NCBI RefSeq assembly: GCF_947255005.1
Contig: NZ_CAMYFI010000058.1
Location: 1-14,174 of the forward strand
Origin: an uncultured Tessaracoccus sp.
GTDB taxonomy: Bacteria > Actinomycetota > Actinomycetes > Propionibacteriales > Propionibacteriaceae
Length of the DNA stretch: 14,174 nt
Reading direction: 5' to 3'
A model generated the notes under the pieces. It was given only the letters and a program-made list of their open reading frames with translations. It had not been told where the DNA came from and did no database searches. The position numbers and the translations under genes are program-made. Positions 5,929-12,646 of this stretch are shown here, piece after piece (within the stretch, counting starts at the first letter, position 1; each line of letters begins with the position of its first letter).

Positions 5929-7536
5929 GTGAACACTGGGACCGACCCACACGCAATGCCGACGGGTGAGCCGCGGCAATGGCTGGGGATTGATCGCAAC
6001 TGGCACCTCACGTTCGGAGGGCTGCTCGCCATCAGCGCGCTGGCCTTCGGGCTCTGGTCATTCGGCTACGTCGGCGGGCCAAGCATCATCTTGGTGACCG
6101 CCATCGCGTTTGGCCTTTTCATGGCGTTCAACATCGGCGGTAACGACGTCGCCAACTCGTTTGGCACCTCCGTCGGGGCGAAGACCCTCACCATGAAGCA
6201 GGCGCTGCTCGTTGCGGCGATCTTCGAGGTCAGCGGGGCGATCCTGGCCGGCGGAGAAGTCACCGACACCGTCCGCAGCGGCATCGTCGATTTGAGCGCG
6301 GTACATCTGGAGCCCATCGACTTCGTGTACATCATGATGTCGTCCCTGTTCGGTGCAGCGTTGTGGCTCCTCATCGCGACGAAGTTCGGGCTGCCTGTGT
6401 CGACGACGCACTCCATCGTCGGCGCAATCGTCGGCGCCTCGCTCACGCTGGGGTTCATCACCGACCAGGGAACGCTGGCCATGGTGCAGTGGGATGGCAT
6501 CCGCGACATCGCCATCTCGTGGGTGCTCTCGCCGGTGCTGGGCGGCATCGTCGCCTTCGCGCTGTTCTACGGCATTCAGCGGCACATCTTGCTCTACAAC
6601 GAGAAAGCGGAGCAGCGTCTCCGTGAGCTCAACGCCGCCCGCATGGCGGAGGGTGAAAAGCAAAAGCGGGAGTTCAGCCGTCTCACTGAGCTCCAGCAGG
6701 TGGCCTACACCAACAAGCTCATCCGCGACTCGGAGCTGGCGAAGAACCCCGACATCACCCCCGATCAGCTGGAATCCGATTACTACAAGGCGCTGAAGAA
6801 GATCGACAAGCAGGTCGACGACGTGCGCTCGCACCGTGCGCTCATGATCGGGGTGCCGCTCATCGGCTCTTTGGGTGCGGTGGTCATCGTGTCCATGCTG
6901 CTGTTCAAGGGGCTCGCGAATCTGCACCTTGGCTTCAACACCGTGTCCGTCGTGCTCATCTTGCTGATGGTGGGCTCCATCGTCTGGCTAGCGCTTTCGA
7001 TGTTCGCCAACACCATGCGCGGTCAGCAGCTCTCCAAAGCCAGCTTCCGGTTGTTCTCCTGGATGCAGGTGTTCACTGCGTCGGCATTCGCGTTCAGCCA
7101 CGGGTCGAACGACATCGCCAACGCCGTCGGTCCGTTCGCGGCGATCCTCGACGTGCTACGCACCCAGCAGATCGCGGCCACCGCCGTCGTACCCACGCCG
7201 GTGATGTTCGCCTTCGGCATCGCCCTGGTTGCCGGCTTGTGGTTCATCGGACGGTCGGTGATCCGCACCGTCGGGGAAGGACTCACGAAAATCCACCCGG
7301 CGTCCGGGTTTGCCGCCGAACTGTCTGCGGCCGCCGTCGTGATGCTGGCGTCGGTGTTTGGGCTGCCCGTCAGCTCCACGCACATCCTCATCGGCGCCGT
7401 GCTGGGCGTCGGGCTCGTCAACCGTGCCGCCAACTGGCGCCTGATGCGGCCCATCTTCTTGGCCTGGATCATCACGTTGCCCGTGGCGGCGGTGGTGGGA
7501 GCGATCGGGCTCGTCGTCTTGCGGGCCGTGTTCTGA
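5929..7536 (+). CDS. pit: PiT-family inorganic phosphate permease
   Basis: This secondary transporter brings metal-phosphate into the cell with H+ (or Na+). The protein has 535 residues from GTG 5929. Both PHO4/PiT repeats are complete. Half one has GGNDVANSFGTSVGAK (70-85) and GLPVSTTHSIVG (154-165). Half two has SHGSNDIANAVGPFAA (390-405) and GLPVSSTHILIG (478-489). A charged, helical cytoplasmic loop (about 223-303, rich in Lys/Glu/Gln) separates the halves, as in Pit proteins. The same frame is open for 4 kb upstream through other genes; that is a composition artefact. The start is uncertain: ATG 5917 overlaps the predicted -10 box, GTG 5929 is at or near the predicted transcript start, and ATG 5956 is also in frame; none has a good ribosome site. 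No PhoU-like partner gene is visible. The stop lies one base from the pdxH stop. Confidence 0.93.
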   Translation: MNTGTDPHAMPTGEPRQWLGIDRNWHLTFGGLLAISALAFGLWSFGYVGGPSIILVTAIAFGLFMAFNIGGNDVANSFGTSVGAKTLTMKQALLVAAIFEVSGAILAGGEVTDTVRSGIVDLSAVHLEPIDFVYIMMSSLFGAALWLLIATKFGLPVSTTHSIVGAIVGASLTLGFITDQGTLAMVQWDGIRDIAISWVLSPVLGGIVAFALFYGIQRHILLYNEKAEQRLRELNAARMAEGEKQKREFSRLTELQQVAYTNKLIRDSELAKNPDITPDQLESDYYKALKKIDKQVDDVRSHRALMIGVPLIGSLGAVVIVSMLLFKGLANLHLGFNTVSVVLILLMVGSIVWLALSMFANTMRGQQLSKASFRLFSWMQVFTASAFAFSHGSNDIANAVGPFAAILDVLRTQQIAATAVVPTPVMFAFGIALVAGLWFIGRSVIRTVGEGLTKIHPASGFAAELSAAAVVMLASVFGLPVSSTHILIGAVLGVGLVNRAANWRLMRPIFLAWIITLPVAAVVGAIGLVVLRAVF

Positions 7537-7537
7537 C

Positions 7538-8179
7538 CTACGGGTAGAGCCTCGTGGCGCGCCAGGCGTCTCCGTCGCGCACGAAGCGCGCGCGGTCGTG
7601 CGCACGCCCAGGCAGGCCCTGCCAGAACTCAAACTCGTCGACGTCGATGCGAAAGCCACCCCAGTCGGGCAGCGGCACGTCCTTGCCCTCGAACTGTGCC
7701 TCGGCCTCCGCCAGCTCTCGGGCGAACTGTTCGCGCGAGGCCAAGGGCCGCGACTGCTTCGACACCCACGCCGAGACCTGGCTCGCGTGCGGGCGCGAGT
7801 GAAAATAGGCCTCCGACTCTTCGCGGCTGATCTTCTCGACGGTGCCCGTCGCCTGGATCTGGCGCATCGGTCCCGGCCAGTAGAACAGCGCATTCGCCAC
7901 CGGGCGCTCAGCAAGGTGCACGGCCTTGTCGGAGCCGTAATCGGTGAAGAACACGAGCCCCGCGGGCGAAGCCTGCTTCAGCAGCACCACACGCGACGAC
8001 GGCCTCCCGCCGGCATCCACGGTGGCGAGCGTCATAGCGTTGGGCTCGGGCACCTTGGCTTCAATTGCGGCGGCGAGCCACTCGTCGAAGAGCTCCCAGG
8101 GGTTGCGGCAGGTGATGCTGGCTTCCAGGCGTTCGCCCTGGTAGTCGGTGCGCATCGCGCCGAGGTTGCGCTCAGGCAT
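7538..8179 (-). CDS. pdxH: Pyridoxamine 5'-phosphate oxidase PdxH
   Basis: This FMN enzyme oxidises pyridoxine or pyridoxamine phosphate to pyridoxal phosphate, the last step of vitamin B6 synthesis and salvage. The 213 residues match the family (E. coli ~218). FMN- and substrate-binding motifs are in order: RPSSRVVLLKQ (59-69), GLVFFTDYGSDKA (74-86), FYWPGPMRQIQATGTVEK (99-116), YFHSRPHASQVSAWVSKQS (125-143), and the C-terminal WGGFRIDVDEFEFWQG (173-188) with RAHDRARF and WRATRLYP. The ATG at 8179 is chosen because homology begins there; the open frame to 8338 is only the shadow of the upstream gene. The start overlaps that gene's stop by 8 bases, which suggests coupling. It is probably the last gene of a clpB-led operon. 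Confidence 0.96.
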   Translation of the reverse strand: MPERNLGAMRTDYQGERLEASITCRNPWELFDEWLAAAIEAKVPEPNAMTLATVDAGGRPSSRVVLLKQASPAGLVFFTDYGSDKAVHLAERPVANALFYWPGPMRQIQATGTVEKISREESEAYFHSRPHASQVSAWVSKQSRPLASREQFARELAEAEAQFEGKDVPLPDWGGFRIDVDEFEFWQGLPGRAHDRARFVRDGDAWRATRLYP

Positions 8180-8957
8180 CGTCGCGCTCCTCGCTCGCAG
8201 TGGCCTGGTGCTCGAAACCGAAACGGAGGGCGTCGGGCAGCGGGTGGGCCTGCCATTCATCGTCTTCGCATTCCAGAAGGGCGAGTTGGCCGTCTTCGAT
8301 GATGAGGCGGACGACAACCTCCACCCCGTCTGCGGCACCCCGCCCGACGACGGGGAACGCGTAGTCAGACACCAGTGTGCGAGGTGCGTCGGGCTGCACC
8401 ACGAGCGTCACCGGCTCATCTTCGGCCCACGCGAGCTGCTGAGCCGTGGCGAGCTGGGCGCGCAGCTCGTCGGCGCCCCACCCGTCGCACTGGGCGAGCA
8501 TTGCCTCGACGATCTCGCGCACGCGGGGTCCGAGCGGGATGGGGGTTTCGTCTTGCGGCTCGTCGGAGGGGTCGAATTGCGCGGGCCGCTTGGAATCGAG
8601 CGCGAGCGCCACTACGCTGAGCGCGCCCGTCGCGGCGGCCATCCACCTGCGCGGGTGCTTCGCGCCCCACCTGCGCACGGTGTCGGCGCACCATGCGTCG
8701 GCGGCGAGCAGCGGCTCCCGCAGTCCGAACGTGACGCCAGCGGTGGCCACGCCGAGCGCGGCGCCGTAGCCGGGCATGACGGCGCGATACACGACGTCGT
8801 CCTCCTCCTCGGGCAATGCTGAGAGGCCGGTCAGCGCGGAGACCGCCGCCCAGTACGCCCACTTCTGCCAGCCGCGCAGCGAGCGGGGCTCAATGAGAGT
8901 GAGCCCCGTCGCTGCCGCGTAAAGGCCAGCTTCACGCCAGTTGATTCGCCTTGTCAT
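8172..8957 (-). CDS. Uncharacterised membrane protein between clpB and pdxH
   Basis: I do not recognise this 261-residue protein. The first half has hydrophobic stretches near residues 9-21, 31-48, 60-80 and 104-121, suggesting three or four membrane passes, with Arg/Lys-rich turns such as RRWGAKHPRR. The second half (from about 125) is soluble and acidic and predicted to be alpha/beta. It ends with a beta-rich segment (EPVTLVVQPDAPRTLV, DGVEVVVRLIIEDGQLALLE) and a run of acidic residues. Codon use fits the neighbours, which supports a real gene. It starts 9 bases after the clpB stop and overlaps pdxH by 8 bases, so it is probably co-transcribed with both. A TAACCT at the clpB stop could also serve as a -10 box for a near-leaderless start. 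No enzymatic motif was found. Confidence 0.8.
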   Translation of the reverse strand: MTRRINWREAGLYAAATGLTLIEPRSLRGWQKWAYWAAVSALTGLSALPEEEDDVVYRAVMPGYGAALGVATAGVTFGLREPLLAADAWCADTVRRWGAKHPRRWMAAATGALSVVALALDSKRPAQFDPSDEPQDETPIPLGPRVREIVEAMLAQCDGWGADELRAQLATAQQLAWAEDEPVTLVVQPDAPRTLVSDYAFPVVGRGAADGVEVVVRLIIEDGQLALLECEDDEWQAHPLPDALRFGFEHQATASEERDDA

Positions 8958-8966
8958 ATAGCCAGG

Positions 8967-11546
8967 TTACTGGCTGATGGCAATCCCATCGCCGCCGGCA
9001 GTGACGTCGAAGGTGACGGTGTCGCCGTCGAAGATCTCGCCGGCGAGCAGCTTGCGGGCCAGCTGATCTTCCAGCGTGGTCTGGATGAGGCGACGCAGCG
9101 GGCGCGCGCCGTAGATCGGGTCGAAGCCCGTCTCGCCCAGCCACTGCTTGGCGGCGGGGGTGACGTCGACGGTGATCCGCCTGGGCGCGAGACGCTTGTT
9201 GAGGCGGGCTAGCTGGATGTCGACGATGCGCTGGAGCTCGTCGGAGGTGAGCGCGCTGAACAGCACGATGTCGTCGAGGCGGTTCAGGAACTCCGGACGG
9301 AAGGCACTCCTGACTACGCCCATCACCTCGTTGCGCTTCTCTTCGTCGCTCTTGATCGGATCGACGAGGAAGTGCGACCCCAGGTTCGACGTGAGGATCA
9401 AGATGGTGTTGCGGAAGTCCACCGTGCGACCCTGGCCGTCGGTGAGGCGACCGTCGTCGAGCACCTGCAGCAGGATGTTGAACAGGTCGGGGTGGGCCTT
9501 CTCCACCTCGTCGAGCAGCACGACGGAGTAGGGGCGACGGCGCACGGCCTCGGTGAGCTGGCCGCCCTCCTCGTAGCCGACGTAGCCGGGAGGTGCGCCG
9601 ACGAGGCGAGCCACCGAGTGCTTCTCGGAGTACTCGCTCATGTCGATGCGCACGAGCGCAGTTTCGTCGTCGAAGAGGAACTCGGCGAGGGATTTCGCGA
9701 GCTCCGTCTTGCCGACGCCGGTGGGGCCGAGGAAGAGGAACGAGCCGGTGGGCCGGTTGGGGTCGGAGATGCCTGCGCGGGAACGTCGCACGGCGTCCGA
9801 GACGGACTGCACCGCCTCGCGCTGCCCGATGAGGCGCTCGCCGAGGCGATCCTCCATGTGCAGGAGCCTCTCCTGCTCGCCCTGCAGCAACTTGCCGACG
9901 GGGATGCCCGTCCACGCGGCCACCACCTCGGCGATGTCACCGTCAGAGACCTCCTCCGAGACCATCGACGGGGTGGCGTCGCTGGCCTCCGCCTCAGCGA
10001 GTTCCTTCTCGGCCGCCGGGATTTCGGCGTAGAGAATCTGCGACGCGCGCGTGAGGTCGCCTTCGCGTTGGGCCTTGTCAGCCTCGACTCGGAGCTGATC
10101 GATCTGCTTCTTCACGTCGCCGACGCGGTTGAGGCCAGACTTCTCCTGCTCCCAGCGCGCCTCCAGACCGCGCAGCTCCTCCTGGGCGTTCTCGAGCTCC
10201 TGATTGAGGGCATCGAGGCGTTCCTTCGACGCCGGGTCGTCCTCGTTCTTCAGCGCCATCTGCTGCATGGTCATGCGGTCTACGTCGCGACGGAGCATGT
10301 CGATCTCCTCCGGCGAGGAGTCGATCTCCATCCGAAGCCGTGACGCAGCCTCGTCGATCAGGTCGATGGCCTTGTCGGGCAGCTGTCGCGAGGTGATGTA
10401 GCGGTTGGACAGCTGGGCTGCGGCGACGAGGGCTCCGTCGGTGATCCGCACTTTGTGGTGCGCCTCGTAGCGCTCGCGCAGGCCGCGGAGGATCGCGACG
10501 GTGTCTTCGACGCTGGGCTCACCGACGAAGACTTGCTGGAACCGACGCTCGAAGGCCGGGTCTTTCTCGATGTGCTCGCGGTACTCGTCGAGGGTGGTGG
10601 CGCCGATCATCCTGAGCTCGCCGCGGGCGAGCATGGGCTTGAGCATGTTGCCCGCATCCATCGCCCCATCGCCGGTGGCCCCGGCCCCGATCACGGTGTG
10701 GAGCTCGTCGATGAAGGTGATGACCTGGCCTTCTGCGTCACGGATCTCCGTGAGCACGGCCTTGAGGCGTTCCTCGAACTCGCCGCGGTATTTCGCGCCG
10801 GCCACCATTGACGAGAGGTCGAGGGAGACGAGGCGGCGGCCCTTGAGCGAGTCGGGCACGTCGCCGGCGATGAGGCGCTGGGCGAGACCTTCGACGACGG
10901 CGGTCTTGCCGACGCCGGGCTCGCCGATGAGCACGGGGTTGTTCTTCGTGCGGCGGGCGAGCACCTGCACGACGCGGCGGATCTCCTGGTCGCGGCCGAT
11001 GACGGGGTCGAGTTTGCCGTCGCGGGCGCGCTCGGTGAGGTCGACGGAGTACTTGTCGAGCGCGGATTCCCCGCTGCCTTCCGAGTCTTCCGACGTGACC
11101 CGCTTGCCGCCACGCGCCTCATTGAAACGCTGCGTGAGATCGTCGGCGGTGAGGCCTTCCGCATCAAGCACGCGCTTCGCGTCGGATTCGACGGTAGCGA
11201 GCGCAATGAGGAGGTGTTCCGTCGCGGCGAACTGGTCGCCAAGCTGATTGGCGATGGTCTCCGCAGTGGCGAGCACGCGCAGGAACGCGCCGGAGAGCGT
11301 GGGCTGCGAGACGGAGCTGCCCGTCGCGGCGGGCAGTCGTTTGATGGCAGCGACGGCGCCCGCGTCGACGCGCTGCGGGGATGCGCCGGCGGCCTCGAGC
11401 AGGGCGCCGACGGTGTTGTCGGGTGTGAGTAGCAGGCCGTGCAGCAGGTGCTGCGGCTCTGCGCTGGGGTTGCCGCTGGTGAGCGCCTGCCTGACGGCAG
11501 CAGTCACCGCGTCGCGGCTCTTGGTGGTGAGCTTATCGGTGTTCAT
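8967..11546 (-). CDS. clpB: ATP-dependent disaggregase ClpB
   Basis: This Hsp100 chaperone forms hexamers that pull proteins out of aggregates with DnaK. The protein has 859 residues, the normal length. It has an N-terminal Clp repeat domain (about 1-145). AAA1 has Walker A GEPGVGKT (208-215) and Walker B VITFIDELH (275-283). A charged coiled-coil middle domain (about 405-530) follows. AAA2 has Walker A GPTGVGKT (607-614), pore loop GYVGYEEGG (654-662) and Walker B VVLLDE (675-680). The C-terminal domain ends in ISQ. There is no ClpP-binding IGF-type loop, as expected for ClpB. The ATG at 11546 is chosen over the longer open frame because homology starts there and AGGAG stands 5 bases upstream. 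A HAIR operator lies 25-47 bases before the start, implying control by HspR. hspR and dnaK are not in this window. Confidence 0.97.
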   Translation of the reverse strand: MNTDKLTTKSRDAVTAAVRQALTSGNPSAEPQHLLHGLLLTPDNTVGALLEAAGASPQRVDAGAVAAIKRLPAATGSSVSQPTLSGAFLRVLATAETIANQLGDQFAATEHLLIALATVESDAKRVLDAEGLTADDLTQRFNEARGGKRVTSEDSEGSGESALDKYSVDLTERARDGKLDPVIGRDQEIRRVVQVLARRTKNNPVLIGEPGVGKTAVVEGLAQRLIAGDVPDSLKGRRLVSLDLSSMVAGAKYRGEFEERLKAVLTEIRDAEGQVITFIDELHTVIGAGATGDGAMDAGNMLKPMLARGELRMIGATTLDEYREHIEKDPAFERRFQQVFVGEPSVEDTVAILRGLRERYEAHHKVRITDGALVAAAQLSNRYITSRQLPDKAIDLIDEAASRLRMEIDSSPEEIDMLRRDVDRMTMQQMALKNEDDPASKERLDALNQELENAQEELRGLEARWEQEKSGLNRVGDVKKQIDQLRVEADKAQREGDLTRASQILYAEIPAAEKELAEAEASDATPSMVSEEVSDGDIAEVVAAWTGIPVGKLLQGEQERLLHMEDRLGERLIGQREAVQSVSDAVRRSRAGISDPNRPTGSFLFLGPTGVGKTELAKSLAEFLFDDETALVRIDMSEYSEKHSVARLVGAPPGYVGYEEGGQLTEAVRRRPYSVVLLDEVEKAHPDLFNILLQVLDDGRLTDGQGRTVDFRNTILILTSNLGSHFLVDPIKSDEEKRNEVMGVVRSAFRPEFLNRLDDIVLFSALTSDELQRIVDIQLARLNKRLAPRRITVDVTPAAKQWLGETGFDPIYGARPLRRLIQTTLEDQLARKLLAGEIFDGDTVTFDVTAGGDGIAISQ

Positions 11547-11551
11547 GGGCA

Positions 11552-11556
11552 CTCCT
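11552..11556 (-). promoter_or_regulatory. clpB ribosome binding site
   Basis: AGGAG on the minus strand is followed by five bases and the ATG at 11546. This is one of the few strong ribosome sites in the window. It decides the clpB start against the 51-codon longer open frame, whose extension has no family similarity. Confidence 0.8.
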
Positions 11557-11570
11557 GAGTTGATTTCCAA

Positions 11571-11593
11571 AGTTGAGTCTACATCACTCAACT
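11571..11593 (-). promoter_or_regulatory. HAIR element (HspR operator) upstream of clpB
   Basis: AGTTGAGT and ACTCAACT form a perfect 8-bp inverted repeat separated by 7 bases. The known actinobacterial HspR-associated inverted repeat is CTTGAGT-N7-ACTCAAG; the core TTGAGT-N7-ACTCAA is exact here, with C/G replaced by G/C at the outer position. Its place 25 bases before the clpB start agrees with heat-shock repression of clpB. The half site TTGAGT may double as a -35 box. The -10 box is not clear. Confidence 0.88.
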
Positions 11594-11695
11594 CTTGCGG
11601 CGTGCTGTTTATTCCCGGCGGGTCTGGCAAGTTGGTCGGCCCATCTTCGGCACTCACTTGCTTCCCCCTGCCCCTTTGCCTCCCGCCCAGCAGGG

Positions 11696-11740
11696 GCAAC
11701 CTGTGCGGCTCTGTCCCGGAACATGTGTCACCTGCCTAGC
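11696..11740 (+). repeat. Dispersed repeat, copy B (diverged, inverted)
   Basis: In plus orientation this copy has the two conserved blocks GCAACCTGTGCGGC and GTGTCACCTGC at the same spacing as copies A and C. The central 15 bases (11710-11724) are different. The following CCTAGC is shared with copy A and not with copy C. This mixture suggests one repeat family with block-wise variation. Confidence 0.7.
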
Positions 11741-11762
11741 CGCGACGAGGCGCCGTCGGGAA

Positions 11763-11805
11763 GCAGGTGACACTTGATCCGCTCAGTTGCCGCACAGGTT
11801 GCACC
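11763..11805 (-). repeat. Dispersed repeat, copy C (identical to copy A core)
   Basis: This 43-bp sequence is identical to 3747-3789 and in the same orientation, about 8.0 kb away. The bases on each side differ (A/T after the end, A/G before the start). Similarity to copy A resumes at GGGGAGAGG (11824-11832). It forms the right arm of the palindrome with copy B. Confidence 0.9.
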
Positions 11806-11869
11806 AGCTTGGGCGGGCAGGGCGGGGAGAGGGGAAGCAGGAGTGAGAACCGACGCCCAGCCCAGACGG

Positions 11870-12598
11870 CTACGGCTTGAACACGACGAAGGGGTCGGTG
11901 ACGGCGAGTTCGCGCTGGGTGAAGCGGTAGAGCCGGGCCGGGCGACCGCCCTCGACGCCGGAGGGCGCGCGCTCACCAGTGGCGACGAGCTGCCCGCGCC
12001 GCTGCAAAATGCGCTGCAGGTTGGTGGCGGACACGTCGTGCCCCAGCACCGCGGCGTAGGCATCACGCAACTGGGCGACGGTGAACTCGTCGGGCGCCAA
12101 TGCGTAACCCACGTTGGTGTACGACAACTTCGCGCGCAGCCGCTCGACGGCCACCCGCGCGAGCCCGTCGTGGTCGAAGGCCATCTCGGGGAGCTCCTCG
12201 ACGTGGACCCACGCGGCGTGGTCGGGGATGGCCGGGTCGCAGCTCCATGGAATGAGCCCGAGGTAGCCCGTCGCGATCGTGCGGTCGAACGGATCTCGGC
12301 CAGGCGCGCTGCGCGTCTGCAACTGCTCCAGGTACGCGACGGCCTCAACGCCCACCTTCGCAACCAGGTGCCGGAGCACGGACTCGTCGAGCGATTCGTC
12401 CACCTCGACCGCCCCACTTGGCAGCGCCCAGAGCCCCTTGAACGGCGAGCGGCTCCGACGATACGCCAGCACCGTCAACCCCTCCCCCGGCCGCACACGC
12501 ATCACGGCGGCCACGGCCTCGTGCCGAAACTTGGCAACGCCGGCGCCGTCGCGCAGGGGCCCGCTCGGAGCCGTGTTGCCATTCACCATGGTGCGCAT
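11870..12598 (-). CDS. nrtR: NrtR-like Nudix-related transcriptional regulator of NAD synthesis
   Basis: The 242-residue protein has an N-terminal Nudix-like domain (about 25-150) and a C-terminal winged-helix domain (about 160-242, with FTVAQLRDAYAAVLG and NLQRILQRRGQLVATG). The Nudix box at residues 62-84 keeps the opening Gly62 and Glu68, but REL-x-EE is replaced by RHLVAK. The three metal-binding glutamates are His77, Ala80 and Lys81, so hydrolysis is unlikely. Known: NrtR proteins combine a Nudix-type ADP-ribose sensor with a winged helix and control NAD genes. Here the gene is divergent from nadA-nadB with a palindrome in the 48-bp gap, which strongly supports that role. The ATG at 12598 is preferred over 12589 because GAGGG lies 4 bases before it. 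The frame stays open upstream to 13687 only as a shadow of nadA. Confidence 0.9.
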   Translation of the reverse strand: MRTMVNGNTAPSGPLRDGAGVAKFRHEAVAAVMRVRPGEGLTVLAYRRSRSPFKGLWALPSGAVEVDESLDESVLRHLVAKVGVEAVAYLEQLQTRSAPGRDPFDRTIATGYLGLIPWSCDPAIPDHAAWVHVEELPEMAFDHDGLARVAVERLRAKLSYTNVGYALAPDEFTVAQLRDAYAAVLGHDVSATNLQRILQRRGQLVATGERAPSGVEGGRPARLYRFTQRELAVTDPFVVFKP

Positions 12599-12610
12599 GC
12601 TACCCTCAAA

Positions 12611-12639
12611 CCAGTTTGCGACTCTTAGGCGAAAACTGG
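12611..12639. promoter_or_regulatory. Candidate NrtR operator between nrtR and nadA
   Basis: CCAGTTTGCG and CGAAAACTGG are inverted repeats matching at nine of ten positions, separated by 9 bases. The site fills the space between the divergent start codons and its right end touches the nadA ribosome site. It is therefore placed to block both transcripts. The match to experimentally known NrtR sites was not checked. Confidence 0.6.
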
Positions 12640-12642
12640 AGG
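12638..12642 (+). promoter_or_regulatory. nadA ribosome binding site
   Basis: GGAGG followed by AAGC and the ATG at 12647 gives a near-ideal ribosome site. Its first bases are also the end of the candidate operator palindrome. Confidence 0.8.
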
Positions 12643-12646
12643 AAGC

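Larger units (their letters stand above)
11654..11846. repeat. 193-bp imperfect palindrome built from repeat copies B and C
   Basis: The stretch 11547-11869 holds no gene; apart from the HAIR element it is mostly this structure. Two arms of about 82 bp (11654-11735 and 11763-11846) face each other across 27 bases. Matching blocks from outside in are TGCTTCCCC (11659-11667) with GGGGAAGCA (11831-11839), GCAACCTGTGCGGC (11696-11709) with its complement at 11789-11802, and GTGTCACCTGC (11725-11735) with its complement at 11763-11773. Between the last two blocks each arm has 15 unlike bases of equal length. The structure lies downstream of nrtR and upstream of the clpB promoter. It has no coding capacity and no T-run typical of an intrinsic terminator. 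Confidence 0.75.

Noticed and set aside
3499..7536. A 1345-codon plus-strand open frame ending in the phosphate permease
   Set aside because: Only the last ~535 codons match a protein family. The upstream part runs through thiD, MATE and pcp in wrong frames and is Arg/Pro/His-rich, as expected for out-of-frame high-GC DNA.
9372..10343. 323-codon plus-strand frame opposite clpB
   Set aside because: It is a shadow of the clpB reading frame; the Leu/Val/Arg-rich product mirrors ClpB codons and has no motif.
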